52,462 nt of DNA from Candidatus Levyibacteriota bacterium (GTDB lineage Bacteria > Patescibacteriota > Microgenomatia > Levybacterales > UBA12049). The stretch covers positions 1-52,462 of the forward strand of contig DAIDHK010000009.1 in assembly GCA_027459725.1 (NCBI GenBank), given 5' to 3'. Shown in pieces: positions 43,662 through 50,824 of the stretch (the stretch's first letter is position 1; the number at the start of each line of letters is the position of its first letter). The notes under the pieces were generated by a model. It did no database searches, was not told the origin of the DNA, and saw only the letters and a program-made list of their open reading frames with translations. A program made the position numbers and the translations under genes.

Positions 43662-44807
43662 CTAAAAATACTTATCAATTTGATTGATACTTACACAATA
43701 ACTTACACGAACATATCTTTCCCCATTTGATCCAAATGCTGTGCCGGGGGTAAGCAAAATATTTTTTTCATGCAAAATATGCATAGAATATTCCTCTGAG
43801 TTTTTAAATTCATCTGGAATTTTTGCCCAGATATATAACGCACCTTGTGGCATGTCAAAAGTTAATCCAAGTTTACTTAGTTTTTCCGCAATAATATCTC
43901 TTCTCTGTTGATAGCTTTCAAGCATTTGTTTTTGCCAGATTAAATCAGTTTGAGTTAATGCATAAGCTCCCAGTTTTTGTAGTGGTAACCACATCCCAGA
44001 ATCCATTTGTGATTTTACTTTCGCCAGACCATCAATAATTTGTTTATTTCCCACACACCAGCCCATACGAAAGCCTGCAAATGAATAAGTCTTGGAGAAA
44101 GAACCAATCTCAATTGCTATCCCTTTTGCACCTTTAACTTGTAAGATACTGGGAGCTTTTTCACTTGAAAATGTAATTTCTGAGTAAGCATTGTCATATA
44201 AGACAAGAAGCTTATGTTTGCGTGCAAAGGTGACTAAATCTTCTAATCCGGTAAGAGTAATTACTTTACCAGTTGGATTAGAAGGGAAATTGACCCACAT
44301 ACATTTAGTTTTGGGTGAAATTAATTTTTCTATCGATTTTAAATCAATTGGAAGATTTTTATCATTTGATAAGTCATAATAGACGACCCTTGCCCCCACC
44401 ATTAATGCTGGATCAGTATAGGCAGGGTAACCTGGATTGGGAACTAGAATTTCATCACCTTCATTAAGTAAGGCCAGGGGTAAATGAGAAATACCCTCTT
44501 TGGCCCCAAGTAAAGGTAACAGCTCATCTGCATTTAATTCAACTTCAAATCGCTTTTGATACCAGTTAATTAAGGCATCTGAGAATTCTTTACATGCCCT
44601 AAAGCCTGGATATAAATGCATTTTACTCTCGTGTAAATATTCTTCCAGCTTATCTAGGTATATTTCACTTGTAGGTACATCAGGAGAGCCAATTCCAAAA
44701 CTAAGTACTTTGCGCCCCGTTTCCTTTTCAACTTTAACTACCTCCCTGGCTATTTTGGCAAAAACGTACTCTGAGAATAAGTTTAATCTGTTTGCAGTAT
44801 TAACCAT
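43662..44807 (-). CDS. PLP-dependent class I/II aminotransferase, probably aromatic
   Basis: Fold-type I aminotransferase of 381 residues. Visible are the cofactor region LLPLLGAKEGISHLPLALLNEGDEILVPNPGYPAY, the NPTG motif SNPTGKVITL, the Asp of LVLYDNAYSEITF, and the Schiff-base Lys in SFSKTYSFAGFRMGWCVGN. Relatives include LL-diaminopimelate and aspartate aminotransferases, so substrate cannot be told from sequence. Its location between the prephenate dehydrogenase-dehydratase gene and pheS points to phenylpyruvate/hydroxyphenylpyruvate, giving the last step to Phe and Tyr. It starts 18 bases after the upstream gene. Confidence 0.88.
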   Translation of the reverse strand: MVNTANRLNLFSEYVFAKIAREVVKVEKETGRKVLSFGIGSPDVPTSEIYLDKLEEYLHESKMHLYPGFRACKEFSDALINWYQKRFEVELNADELLPLLGAKEGISHLPLALLNEGDEILVPNPGYPAYTDPALMVGARVVYYDLSNDKNLPIDLKSIEKLISPKTKCMWVNFPSNPTGKVITLTGLEDLVTFARKHKLLVLYDNAYSEITFSSEKAPSILQVKGAKGIAIEIGSFSKTYSFAGFRMGWCVGNKQIIDGLAKVKSQMDSGMWLPLQKLGAYALTQTDLIWQKQMLESYQQRRDIIAEKLSKLGLTFDMPQGALYIWAKIPDEFKNSEEYSMHILHEKNILLTPGTAFGSNGERYVRVSYCVSINQIDKYF

Positions 44808-44825
44808 TTTGTCTATTATATACTA

Positions 44826-46175
44826 TTAGTGATTTCGTCTTTTGATGAGCATGAAACTTGTAAAATTCTCTGATAAGTCCTGCAGGTTTTCTTCGATTAT
44901 ATTTAAATCATAAAGATCAGCTAACATTTTGCTACCCATTACGGCAATATTTTTATCCAGTTTCTTTTCAGATAGTAGTTTTGCCACCTTAGCATGATCA
45001 ACTAGTTCACCTTTACCAGACACTATTTTCAGATTGGAAAATTTAATCTGTAAATTAGATTTACATTGTGCAAATACCTGAGGATGAGTCATGATGGTTG
45101 TAATTTCTTTTATTTTTGTATCACTACGAATCATTAATGCATGACTAATCTTTATGGCAAATTCTTCAACAATTTGAAAATTGTATTTGGACATCGCATT
45201 TACGCTTTCTCCGACTATCCCGCCAATTGAATTATGAATGGCAAATAATCCAGCATCTATTTCGCCTTTATGCAAAGCTTTTAAGACATTCTCAGATGTA
45301 AATAAATATTTGGTCTTAAATTTATTTATCTGATGACGATTCAGATAATCATGCAAGGCTTCTTCATTAAAACTGCCTTTGCCGCCTTGAATACCCACGG
45401 TTAGCCAACCCCTTTTAACTTGTCTGGGTAGTAATTGGTTATACAGCTTATCATAACTTTTGCCTAGTTTAATTCTCATTTGCCGTGTGTATGGGTTAAA
45501 TTGCTGGAGGTTAAGAAATAACTGTTTGGTATCATGACAAGTTTGGTCTTTTACTTCAAGCAACTTTTGGGTGCCTAGAGAGTCAATTAAAGTAGGCATC
45601 AGTTTGTATTGCTCAAGCAATCTGCCAACAAAATGAGTTAATCCCTGTGAATTTGCCGCTAATTTATCATGTTTTTTTGCTGTCATCTCAACAACCCTCA
45701 AACCTTTAGATTGAAAAAAATCTTTCCATAGGTGGTAGTTTTTATCATCCATACGGAACTTGTCAATAACAATAGGCAAGTTTGTAAATCCGTTTTTGCT
45801 GCTATCTGGCCCAAACATAGGGTGAGTCAACAAAATTTGCTGGCTAGAAGTCTTCAGATGTTTGTTAAATACTTCTTTGGGATGTACTTTCACCGAAAGA
45901 ACATCAATCATGGTTTGGTTGGGTCGAATATGTTTGAGGTGTGACTTAATTACTGCTTCGAATTGATCGATGGGAACAGCATAGAAGATTATATCACTTA
46001 AATATGCCTGCTCAACGGTATTAGCTATAACAGTAGTCTGTTCTAACCCCAGTTTCATACGATCCAACCTAGAACGGTTAAAAATTACGATTTTAAAATC
46101 ATCTTTTAGCAATCTATAAAGTGTTTGTCCAAAACGACCGAAGCCAACAATGGTAATTTCTGTTTTAGTTTTCAT
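44826..46175 (-). CDS. tyrA: Prephenate dehydrogenase-prephenate dehydratase fusion
   Basis: A 449-residue fusion. Residues about 1-260 are a TyrA-type dehydrogenase with the NAD-binding ITIVGFGRFGQTLYRLL, DIIFYAVPIDQFEAV and the LLTHPMFGPDS segment. From about residue 265 a PheA-type dehydratase begins: LTVGIQGGKGSFNEEAL, GEIDAGLFAIHNSIGGIV, KISHALMI, THPQVFAQC and a closing ENFTSFMLIKR. One protein would therefore take prephenate to both 4-hydroxyphenylpyruvate and phenylpyruvate. No ACT domain remains, so feedback inhibition is probably absent. The usual dehydratase TRF motif reads TSF. The ATG at 46175 lies one base after the chorismate mutase stop and has GGAAAGG before it; a TTG 18 bases upstream is rejected. 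Confidence 0.88.
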   Translation of the reverse strand: MKTKTEITIVGFGRFGQTLYRLLKDDFKIVIFNRSRLDRMKLGLEQTTVIANTVEQAYLSDIIFYAVPIDQFEAVIKSHLKHIRPNQTMIDVLSVKVHPKEVFNKHLKTSSQQILLTHPMFGPDSSKNGFTNLPIVIDKFRMDDKNYHLWKDFFQSKGLRVVEMTAKKHDKLAANSQGLTHFVGRLLEQYKLMPTLIDSLGTQKLLEVKDQTCHDTKQLFLNLQQFNPYTRQMRIKLGKSYDKLYNQLLPRQVKRGWLTVGIQGGKGSFNEEALHDYLNRHQINKFKTKYLFTSENVLKALHKGEIDAGLFAIHNSIGGIVGESVNAMSKYNFQIVEEFAIKISHALMIRSDTKIKEITTIMTHPQVFAQCKSNLQIKFSNLKIVSGKGELVDHAKVAKLLSEKKLDKNIAVMGSKMLADLYDLNIIEENLQDLSENFTSFMLIKRRNH

Positions 46176-46176
46176 G

Positions 46177-46437
46177 CTACCTTTCCTTTTCAACAGCTAT
46201 GTCATGTAATAAATTGTAAACTTTAGTAACAACATTTGATGTAAGGCCAAACTTTAAACCAATATTTAATCGGTGTTTCAATGCTTGCTGTTTACGCGTG
46301 GTATCTATGACAGGAGTGCCTGTTTGTTTTTTTATTTTACCAATTTTTTCAACAATAGATAATCGCTTGGCGACAAGCTTGAGTATTTCTACATCGATAG
46401 TATCAATTTCTTGACGTAATTGAATCAGAGTTTTCAT
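46177..46437 (-). CDS. aroQ: Chorismate mutase (AroQ class)
   Basis: Small all-helical chorismate mutase of 86 residues converting chorismate to prephenate. It shows LRQEIDTIDVEILKLVAKRLSIVEKIGKIKKQTG, with the conserved Arg of LRxEID, the Asp and the catalytic Lys/Arg set, then DTTRKQQALKHR. The stop is followed by one base and the ATG of the dehydrogenase-dehydratase, so the two are coupled. Confidence 0.92.
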   Translation of the reverse strand: MKTLIQLRQEIDTIDVEILKLVAKRLSIVEKIGKIKKQTGTPVIDTTRKQQALKHRLNIGLKFGLTSNVVTKVYNLLHDIAVEKER

Positions 46438-46456
46438 AATTTATATTACCTTTTGT

Positions 46457-46477
46457 CCCCTAGCTGATAGTTAGGGG
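46457..46477 (-). other. Hairpin before the chorismate mutase gene
   Basis: CCCCTAGCT, loop GAT, AGTTAGGGG: a 9-bp stem with one G-U pair. It lies between the 64-aa gene and aroQ. There is no T-tract after it on the minus strand, so an mRNA-stability or processing element is more likely than a terminator. Confidence 0.45.
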
Positions 46478-46493
46478 AGAAAAAACAACACAG

Positions 46494-46688
46494 TTATCGT
46501 CTTATAACTACGTAGTCGCTTGATGGTTGTATATTATCCATATTTCTAACAGGTCTACCTGACCGTAAAGATAAAGGTCTAATTGCTGTTGCAGGCCCGA
46601 AGTCCATTCCGGCATCATTTGTTGCTACTCCAATTTGTTTTCCATCTTTAAATATTGGATTAATTACAGTTAATTCTATTCTTGACAT
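46494..46688 (-). CDS. 64-aa protein of unknown function in the aromatic operon
   Basis: A small protein, MSRIELTVINPIFKDGKQIG then ATNDAGMDFGPATAIRPLSLRSGRPVRNMDNIQPSSDYVVIRR. It is not recognised. It has no membrane segment, no cysteines and a basic C terminus. A very strong Shine-Dalgarno, GGGAGGTGAG, lies upstream of its ATG, in contrast to most genes here. Its place between DAHP synthase and chorismate mutase suggests a role in the pathway, for example as a regulatory partner, but nothing in the sequence proves this. Confidence 0.65.
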   Translation of the reverse strand: MSRIELTVINPIFKDGKQIGVATNDAGMDFGPATAIRPLSLRSGRPVRNMDNIQPSSDYVVIRR

Positions 46689-46731
46689 ATAAACTCACCT
46701 CCCTTCATATCCCCTCATATAGGGTCTTACT

Positions 46732-47670
46732 TTATGCACTCATGTAAAAATCATGAGTTTGTCTATCTCTTGCGTTTAAGTTACGGAATGCAGAGAGTTC
46801 ATTGACTAAATCTCTTAATTCATCAAGTGTAATATGTTGTTTGGTATCGGTTTGTGAGTCACCAGCTTCAATCAAAATACCATCATATAAGAAACCCGAG
46901 CCTTCTCGCATTTTCATAGCCTCGACGGTGGTTTTAATGATATCATCTCGCAAGTCAGGTCCCAGACTATGACTAGGGTCAAAGAACAATCTATGTTGAG
47001 TTTTTTGTTTGACCCTGCGTGCGATTTCATGAACTAATGCACTACGGAATCTCCCTTTTTCAGGTACTTCCACTCCACGATGTATTAGTGCAACTCTGTT
47101 TTCCATTAGAGGAGCAAAGGTAGTCAAGCCTTTCCAAGTTTTTTCCAAAGGTGTTTGTGTTCCCGTAGGATTATTAGCATTATCTAAAGACGTTCCTAAA
47201 GTTTTGCCATTTTTAATACCTAGGTACCAGCCATACTTGTGTGCAACTCTTGACATTTGTCCAATTTGAAAACCTAATTGCATGACTGCCGGATTCCAGA
47301 ATAATCCTTTTCCATCAGGGAGTATACCTGCATACCAGTTCATCTGTATCTCTGGTAACATAACCTCACAAGCTACGACTAATCCCGTTTTTTTTACTAC
47401 GTCTCTGGCAAAAGCCACACTAGGAGGTAAATAGTCCAAACTTCCTTCTTGGGCTTTAATTAAGGCGGGGTAGTCTATACCCATCCCTTCACCAGTTTCA
47501 CTGTTTTCAGTGCGCGACTTGACACCCACTACCCTAGTCCCCCAGATGGCTGGACGGCCGTCAGGCGAGAGAATATCTCCTATTTGATGTATCTGGTGGA
47601 TATTTTGTGTATCCACTGAACACGGGCCAGCGATAATTGTTAGTTTGTTTGATGGTAATTCTTTGTTCAT
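46732..47670 (-). CDS. aroF: DAHP synthase (class I type)
   Basis: Expected to condense erythrose-4-phosphate and PEP to DAHP, the first step of the shikimate pathway. The 312 residues carry the PEP-binding N-terminal signature LTIIAGPCSVD, the GTRVVGVKSRTENS segment, ACEVMLPEI, GIKNGKTLGTSLD, and FFDPSHSLGPDLRDDI near the C terminus. The last is the metal-site Asp/His pattern of the DAHP/KDO8P synthase superfamily. KDO8P synthase is less likely in a monoderm and in this operon. The ATG at 47670 is used; a TTG 15 bases upstream is inside the terminator's downstream region. Expression is controlled by the attenuator directly in front. Confidence 0.82.
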   Translation of the reverse strand: MNKELPSNKLTIIAGPCSVDTQNIHQIHQIGDILSPDGRPAIWGTRVVGVKSRTENSETGEGMGIDYPALIKAQEGSLDYLPPSVAFARDVVKKTGLVVACEVMLPEIQMNWYAGILPDGKGLFWNPAVMQLGFQIGQMSRVAHKYGWYLGIKNGKTLGTSLDNANNPTGTQTPLEKTWKGLTTFAPLMENRVALIHRGVEVPEKGRFRSALVHEIARRVKQKTQHRLFFDPSHSLGPDLRDDIIKTTVEAMKMREGSGFLYDGILIEAGDSQTDTKQHITLDELRDLVNELSAFRNLNARDRQTHDFYMSA

Positions 47671-47683
47671 ATGTTCATCCCAC

Positions 47684-47706
47684 AAAAAAACCTCCCTTTT
47701 GGGAGG
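47684..47706 (-). terminator. Attenuator terminator before DAHP synthase
   Basis: On the minus strand CCTCCC, loop AAAA, GGGAGG, then seven T. The stem is perfect. It ends 13 bases before the DAHP synthase ATG, so when it forms the whole operon is cut off. Confidence 0.9.
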
Positions 47707-47759
47707 CTAGTAAAGCTTTTAGCTTCTGGTCTTTAATTTAGACCACTACTTTGCCTCCC
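47701..47759 (-). promoter_or_regulatory. Antiterminator pairing and spacer hairpins
   Basis: GGGAGGC (47753-47759) lies in the last codons of the leader peptide and is perfectly complementary to GCCTCCC (47701-47707), which includes the 5' arm of the terminator. The two pairings exclude each other. Between them lie two small hairpins, TGGTCT/AGACCA (47727-47745) and AAGCT/AGCTT (47713-47725), which bring the arms together. Confidence 0.8.
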
Positions 47760-47811
47760 GGGTTGGGAAGTAAAAGTAAAACCAAAAAACATTTTGAATT
47801 CTTGAGTTCAT
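47746..47811 (-). CDS. Leader peptide of the aromatic operon
   Basis: A 21-codon frame, ATG at 47811 to TAG at 47746. It reads MNSRIQNV, then FWFYFYF, then PTREAK. Seven consecutive aromatic codons (TTT TGG TTT TAC TTT TAC TTC, 47767-47787) include Phe, Trp and Tyr. A ribosome stalled there leaves the downstream GGGAGGC free to form the antiterminator. A ribosome that reaches the stop codon covers it and lets the terminator form. The ATG lies 6 bases from the -10, so the peptide would be translated from a leaderless mRNA. Chance alone is very unlikely to place seven aromatic codons ahead of a terminator and aromatic biosynthesis genes. Confidence 0.88.
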   Translation of the reverse strand: MNSRIQNVFWFYFYFPTREAK

Positions 47812-47817
47812 ATAAGT

Positions 47818-47846
47818 AATATATTACTTTGTCTTGACATTGTCAA
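47818..47846 (-). promoter_or_regulatory. Promoter of the aromatic operon
   Basis: On the minus strand, TTGACA (47841-47846), 17 bases, TATATT (47818-47823), 6 bases to the leader ATG. The -35 lies inside the last codons of rplT. Confidence 0.75.
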
Positions 47847-48174
47847 CAATTTGCTTGAAGGCGGCTGGGTCATTGACAACTAAATCACTCAAAATCTTGC
47901 GATCAAGCACAATATTTGCCTTTTGTAATTTATTCATGAAAACACTGTAGGAGAGACCTTGCTGTTTGACTGCTCCACTAATACGAGTAATCCAAAGAGA
48001 ACGGAAATCTCTTTTGCGAAGTTTTCGACCGTGAAATGCATAAGCACCAGCATGCAAAACAGCCTGCTTAGCCGTTCTGACCAGCCTGCGTTTGGTACCT
48101 GTGTAACCTTTAGCTAACTTTAGTAATTTATTATGTTTTCTTCGGGAAACCATCCCGCGTTTTACTCTTGCCAT
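47824..48174 (-). CDS. rplT: 50S ribosomal protein L20
   Basis: A 116-residue L20: MARVKRGMVSRRKHNKLLKLAKGYTGTKRRLVRTAKQAVLHAGAYAFHGRKLRKRDFRSLWITRI, full length and canonical. It follows rpmI by 2 bases in the conserved infC-rpmI-rplT order. Its last codons contain the -35 of the aromatic operon promoter. Confidence 0.97.
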   Translation of the reverse strand: MARVKRGMVSRRKHNKLLKLAKGYTGTKRRLVRTAKQAVLHAGAYAFHGRKLRKRDFRSLWITRISGAVKQQGLSYSVFMNKLQKANIVLDRKILSDLVVNDPAAFKQIVDNVKTK

Positions 48175-48175
48175 A

Positions 48176-48373
48176 TTATGCTGCTCCTAAAATCTTTTTT
48201 ATCTTGAATGCGAATCTTCCGTTTAATTGGGCTGGCTCTTTTTGGCGGCGAATTCTGCGTTTAGACTTACTTAATTTTTTGTGACTACCGTATTGATGGC
48301 CAAACATGACCTTACCAGTCTTGGTAATCTTAAATCGTCTGGCCGCTGCTTTGCTTATTTTCTTCTTTATCAT
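48176..48373 (-). CDS. rpmI: 50S ribosomal protein L35
   Basis: A 65-residue L35: KAAARRFKITKTGKVMFGHQYGSHKKLSKSKRRIRRQ. The ATG at 48373 lies inside infC, giving a 44-base overlap. Overlap and order suggest translational coupling within infC-rpmI-rplT. Confidence 0.95.
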   Translation of the reverse strand: MIKKKISKAAARRFKITKTGKVMFGHQYGSHKKLSKSKRRIRRQKEPAQLNGRFAFKIKKILGAA

Positions 48374-48920
48374 TTTTTTTGTTCCTTTCTACGGATAATA
48401 ATCCGACCATTTGGTGACCTTCTAAATGAGGCTCACGATCCACTTTTGAGATATCACTTAAGCCCTCAATCATCTTACCCATCATATTATATCCGAATTC
48501 TGGATGAGTGATCTGACGGCCTCGAAATCTCAGCACCATTCTTACCTTATTACCATTATTTAGAAACTCTCTTGCTCGTCTCATCATGACTTGTAAGTCA
48601 TTATCAGACATGAAAGGTCCTAATCTAACTTCTTTTGTCTCAGTTGTCTTAGCCTTTCGCTTTTCCTCTTGTTTCTTCTTTTGTTCTTGATACAAAAATT
48701 TCTGGAAATCAATCAGCTTAGCTACGGGCGGATTAGCATTAGGAACAATTTCTACTACATCTATATTTCGTTCAGATGCAAGTCTCAATGCTTCATGTTT
48801 AGCCATGATACCGATCTGCTTCCCTTCGGCATCAAGTACCCTCAATGTTGCCGAATAAATACGGTCATTGATACGGTATTGCTTTCTTTGATCTTGATTT
48901 CTATTAAATCTTTTTATCAA
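48330..48920 (-). CDS. infC: Translation initiation factor IF-3 with a non-AUG start
   Basis: IF-3 dissociates ribosomes and checks the start codon in the P site. The 196 residues begin MIKRFNRNQDQRKQYRINDRIYSATLRVLDAEGKQIGIM. The linker is ahead of the C-terminal domain TKEVRLGPFMSDNDLQVMMRRAREFLNNGNKVRMVLRFRGRQITHPEFG. There is no ATG in frame before residue 39, which is already inside the conserved fold, so translation must start at a non-AUG codon. The TTG at 48920 overlaps the thrS end by 17 bases. IF-3 discriminates against such starts, which allows autoregulation as known for the AUU start of E. coli infC. Confidence 0.94.
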   Translation of the reverse strand: MIKRFNRNQDQRKQYRINDRIYSATLRVLDAEGKQIGIMAKHEALRLASERNIDVVEIVPNANPPVAKLIDFQKFLYQEQKKKQEEKRKAKTTETKEVRLGPFMSDNDLQVMMRRAREFLNNGNKVRMVLRFRGRQITHPEFGYNMMGKMIEGLSDISKVDREPHLEGHQMVGLLSVERNKKNDKEENKQSSGQTI

Positions 48921-50661
48921 TGTCTTGTTTAACTTTCTGCAAAAAGTCGTCGAAAGATTGGCTTCCCAAGTTTTCTCCGGCTCTTGAACGTACAGAAACA
49001 GCTTCTGCAGCTATTTCCTTATCCCCTATTATACCCATAAATGGTACTTTTTGTAAAGTAGCGTTGCGTATTTTAGATTGCAGCGTCTCTGACGAATTAT
49101 CTACTTCGACCCTAATCCCTTGCTGTTTAAGTTTTTTGGCCACTTTTTGAGCGTACTGGGCATGCCTGTCAGCAATGGGTAAGAGGCTGACTTGTACAGG
49201 TGCTAACCAGAGTGGAAAAGCTCCCGCATAATGTTCAATTAGAATTCCCAGAAAGCGTTCAAAAGAGCCTACAATAGCTCTATGGAATACGAATGGCATT
49301 TTTTCAATGCCCTCACTATCGATATAATGAAGGTCAAATCTCTTGGGTTGTTGGATATCCAGTTGAATAGTGCCTGTCTGCCATTCTCTACCGAGTGAGT
49401 CTTTCATTAAAATATCGACTTTAGGACCATAGAATGCTCCTTCTCCAGCAACTTCAAAGTATTCTTTACCTGATGTATTAAGTACTTTACGTAAGACATT
49501 TTCTGCTAAATCCCAATCGGTTGCTTCTCCCAGATGCTTTTCTGGTCTTGTTCCAAATCTGAAACGATAGGTAAGATTGAAAGGTGAATACATTTCCTCA
49601 ATCATTTTTAAAAGACTTTCAAATTCTTGTTTAGCTTGTTCTGGGTAGATAAAAATATGAGCGTCATCTTGGCGGAATTGTCTGATTCTAAATAAACCGT
49701 TTAGTGTCCCTGACAGCTCGAAACGATGCAGGCTTGTAGTTTCAGCTAATCTTAAAGGTAATTCGTGATATGAGCGCGTTTTGTGCGCAAATATACGCAT
49801 ATGATTCGGGCAATTCATAGGTTTAAGACCAAAAACCTCACTTCCTTCCATAGGATTGTTTGATTCTGAGCGCAGATAGCTCATAGGTGATACAAACATA
49901 TCATCTCGATAATGTGCCCAGTGACCTGATGTTTCATATAATTCTTTTTTATTTAATTGAGGTGTTGCTACCTCTTGATAATCATATTTTTTATACATCT
50001 CTCTTGCGAAAGCATATAGAGTATTGTATAGAATTAAACCTTTAGGCAGCCAGTACGCCATACCTGGTGCAGTGTCATCAAAGAAAAACAATTCTAATTG
50101 AGAAGCAAGTTTTTTATGATCTCGTTTTTTGGTTTCTTCTAACATTAGCAGATATTCGTCTAATTTGGCTTGAGTTGAAAAGGATATACCATAAATTCTA
50201 GTCAACATTTTGTTTTTTTCACTTCCTCGCCAGTACGCACCAGCTAGGGATAAAAGTTTTACTGCTCCAATCTCTTTAGCAGGGTTGTCAGTATGACCAC
50301 CTTTACATAAATCTTCATAGTTACCGTTTTTATAAACAGTCAGCTTTTTCCCTTCTTTGGCTAATTCTTCGATTAACTCAATCTTGTAGGGCTCATGTGC
50401 AAAACGTTTCTTAGCTTCCTGTAAAGAAATTTCTTCATGAGAAGTAGAACTCCAAGTTTTAAGAATTTTTTTCATCTCCTCTTCTATTTTGGGCAAATCT
50501 TCTTCGTGCAAAGGTTTGCTAAATTCAAAATCATAATAAAAACCATTCTCTATAGCTGGACCAATTGCGCGTTTAGTATCAGGATAAAGTTTTTGTACAG
50601 CTGCAGCGAGTAAGTGTGCACTGGTGTGTCTTAAGTTTTGTAAATTTTCTTCTTGCTTCAT
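48904..50661 (-). CDS. thrS: Threonyl-tRNA synthetase lacking the TGS domain
   Basis: Charges tRNA-Thr. The 585 residues begin at the N2 editing domain (LRHTSAHLLAAAVQKLYPDTKRAIGPAIENGFYYDFEF; LCKGGHTDNPAKEIGAVKLLSLAGAYWRGSEKN). The class II core follows (PQLNKKELYETSGHWAHY, GLKPMNCPNHMRIFAHKTRSYHELPLRLAE, RIRQFRQDDAHIF) and a C-terminal anticodon-binding domain. The roughly 60-residue N-terminal TGS domain of E. coli ThrRS is missing. The editing site (HxxxH-type HTSAHLL and CxGGH) is intact. Its promoter gives a 6-base gap to the ATG. infC follows with an overlap. Confidence 0.95.
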   Translation of the reverse strand: MKQEENLQNLRHTSAHLLAAAVQKLYPDTKRAIGPAIENGFYYDFEFSKPLHEEDLPKIEEEMKKILKTWSSTSHEEISLQEAKKRFAHEPYKIELIEELAKEGKKLTVYKNGNYEDLCKGGHTDNPAKEIGAVKLLSLAGAYWRGSEKNKMLTRIYGISFSTQAKLDEYLLMLEETKKRDHKKLASQLELFFFDDTAPGMAYWLPKGLILYNTLYAFAREMYKKYDYQEVATPQLNKKELYETSGHWAHYRDDMFVSPMSYLRSESNNPMEGSEVFGLKPMNCPNHMRIFAHKTRSYHELPLRLAETTSLHRFELSGTLNGLFRIRQFRQDDAHIFIYPEQAKQEFESLLKMIEEMYSPFNLTYRFRFGTRPEKHLGEATDWDLAENVLRKVLNTSGKEYFEVAGEGAFYGPKVDILMKDSLGREWQTGTIQLDIQQPKRFDLHYIDSEGIEKMPFVFHRAIVGSFERFLGILIEHYAGAFPLWLAPVQVSLLPIADRHAQYAQKVAKKLKQQGIRVEVDNSSETLQSKIRNATLQKVPFMGIIGDKEIAAEAVSVRSRAGENLGSQSFDDFLQKVKQDIDKKI

Positions 50662-50667
50662 GCTTGT

Positions 50668-50696
50668 AATATAGCAAAAACTCGAGCTTTTATAAA
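50668..50696 (-). promoter_or_regulatory. thrS promoter
   Basis: On the minus strand, TTTATA (50691-50696), 17 bases, TATATT (50668-50673), 6 bases to the ATG. The -35 is the same as that of trmD and touches the foot of the hairpin at 50693-50735. Confidence 0.55.
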
Positions 50697-50735
50697 GCAG
50701 ATAATAGCAGCTAGCGTCCGCTATCTTCTGCTTTA
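50693..50735 (-). terminator. Long hairpin upstream of thrS
   Basis: TAAAGCAGA (50693-50701) pairs with TCTGCTTTA (50727-50735), and ATAGC (50704-50708) with GCTAT (50720-50724). It lies between the 50-aa gene and thrS. A poor T-tract follows, so it may end the upstream transcript weakly or act as an operator at the thrS promoter. Confidence 0.45.
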
Positions 50736-50824
50736 GACATTATTATCTCGTAATATTTTTTAACTGAGCTCTCAGACAATTAGTTCTTTGTATATCCTCA
50801 TAGAACGTGCGGGGGGCAATTATT

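Noticed and set aside
46177-46193. TTG start at 46193 for the dehydrogenase-dehydratase
   Set aside because: It would overlap the chorismate mutase end without its own ribosome site; the ATG at 46175 has GGAAAGG at good distance.
50674-50690. AAAAACTCGAGCTTTT palindrome as a thrS terminator or operator
   Set aside because: It lies exactly in the spacer of the proposed promoter and its stem is AT-rich and short. Kept only as a possibility.
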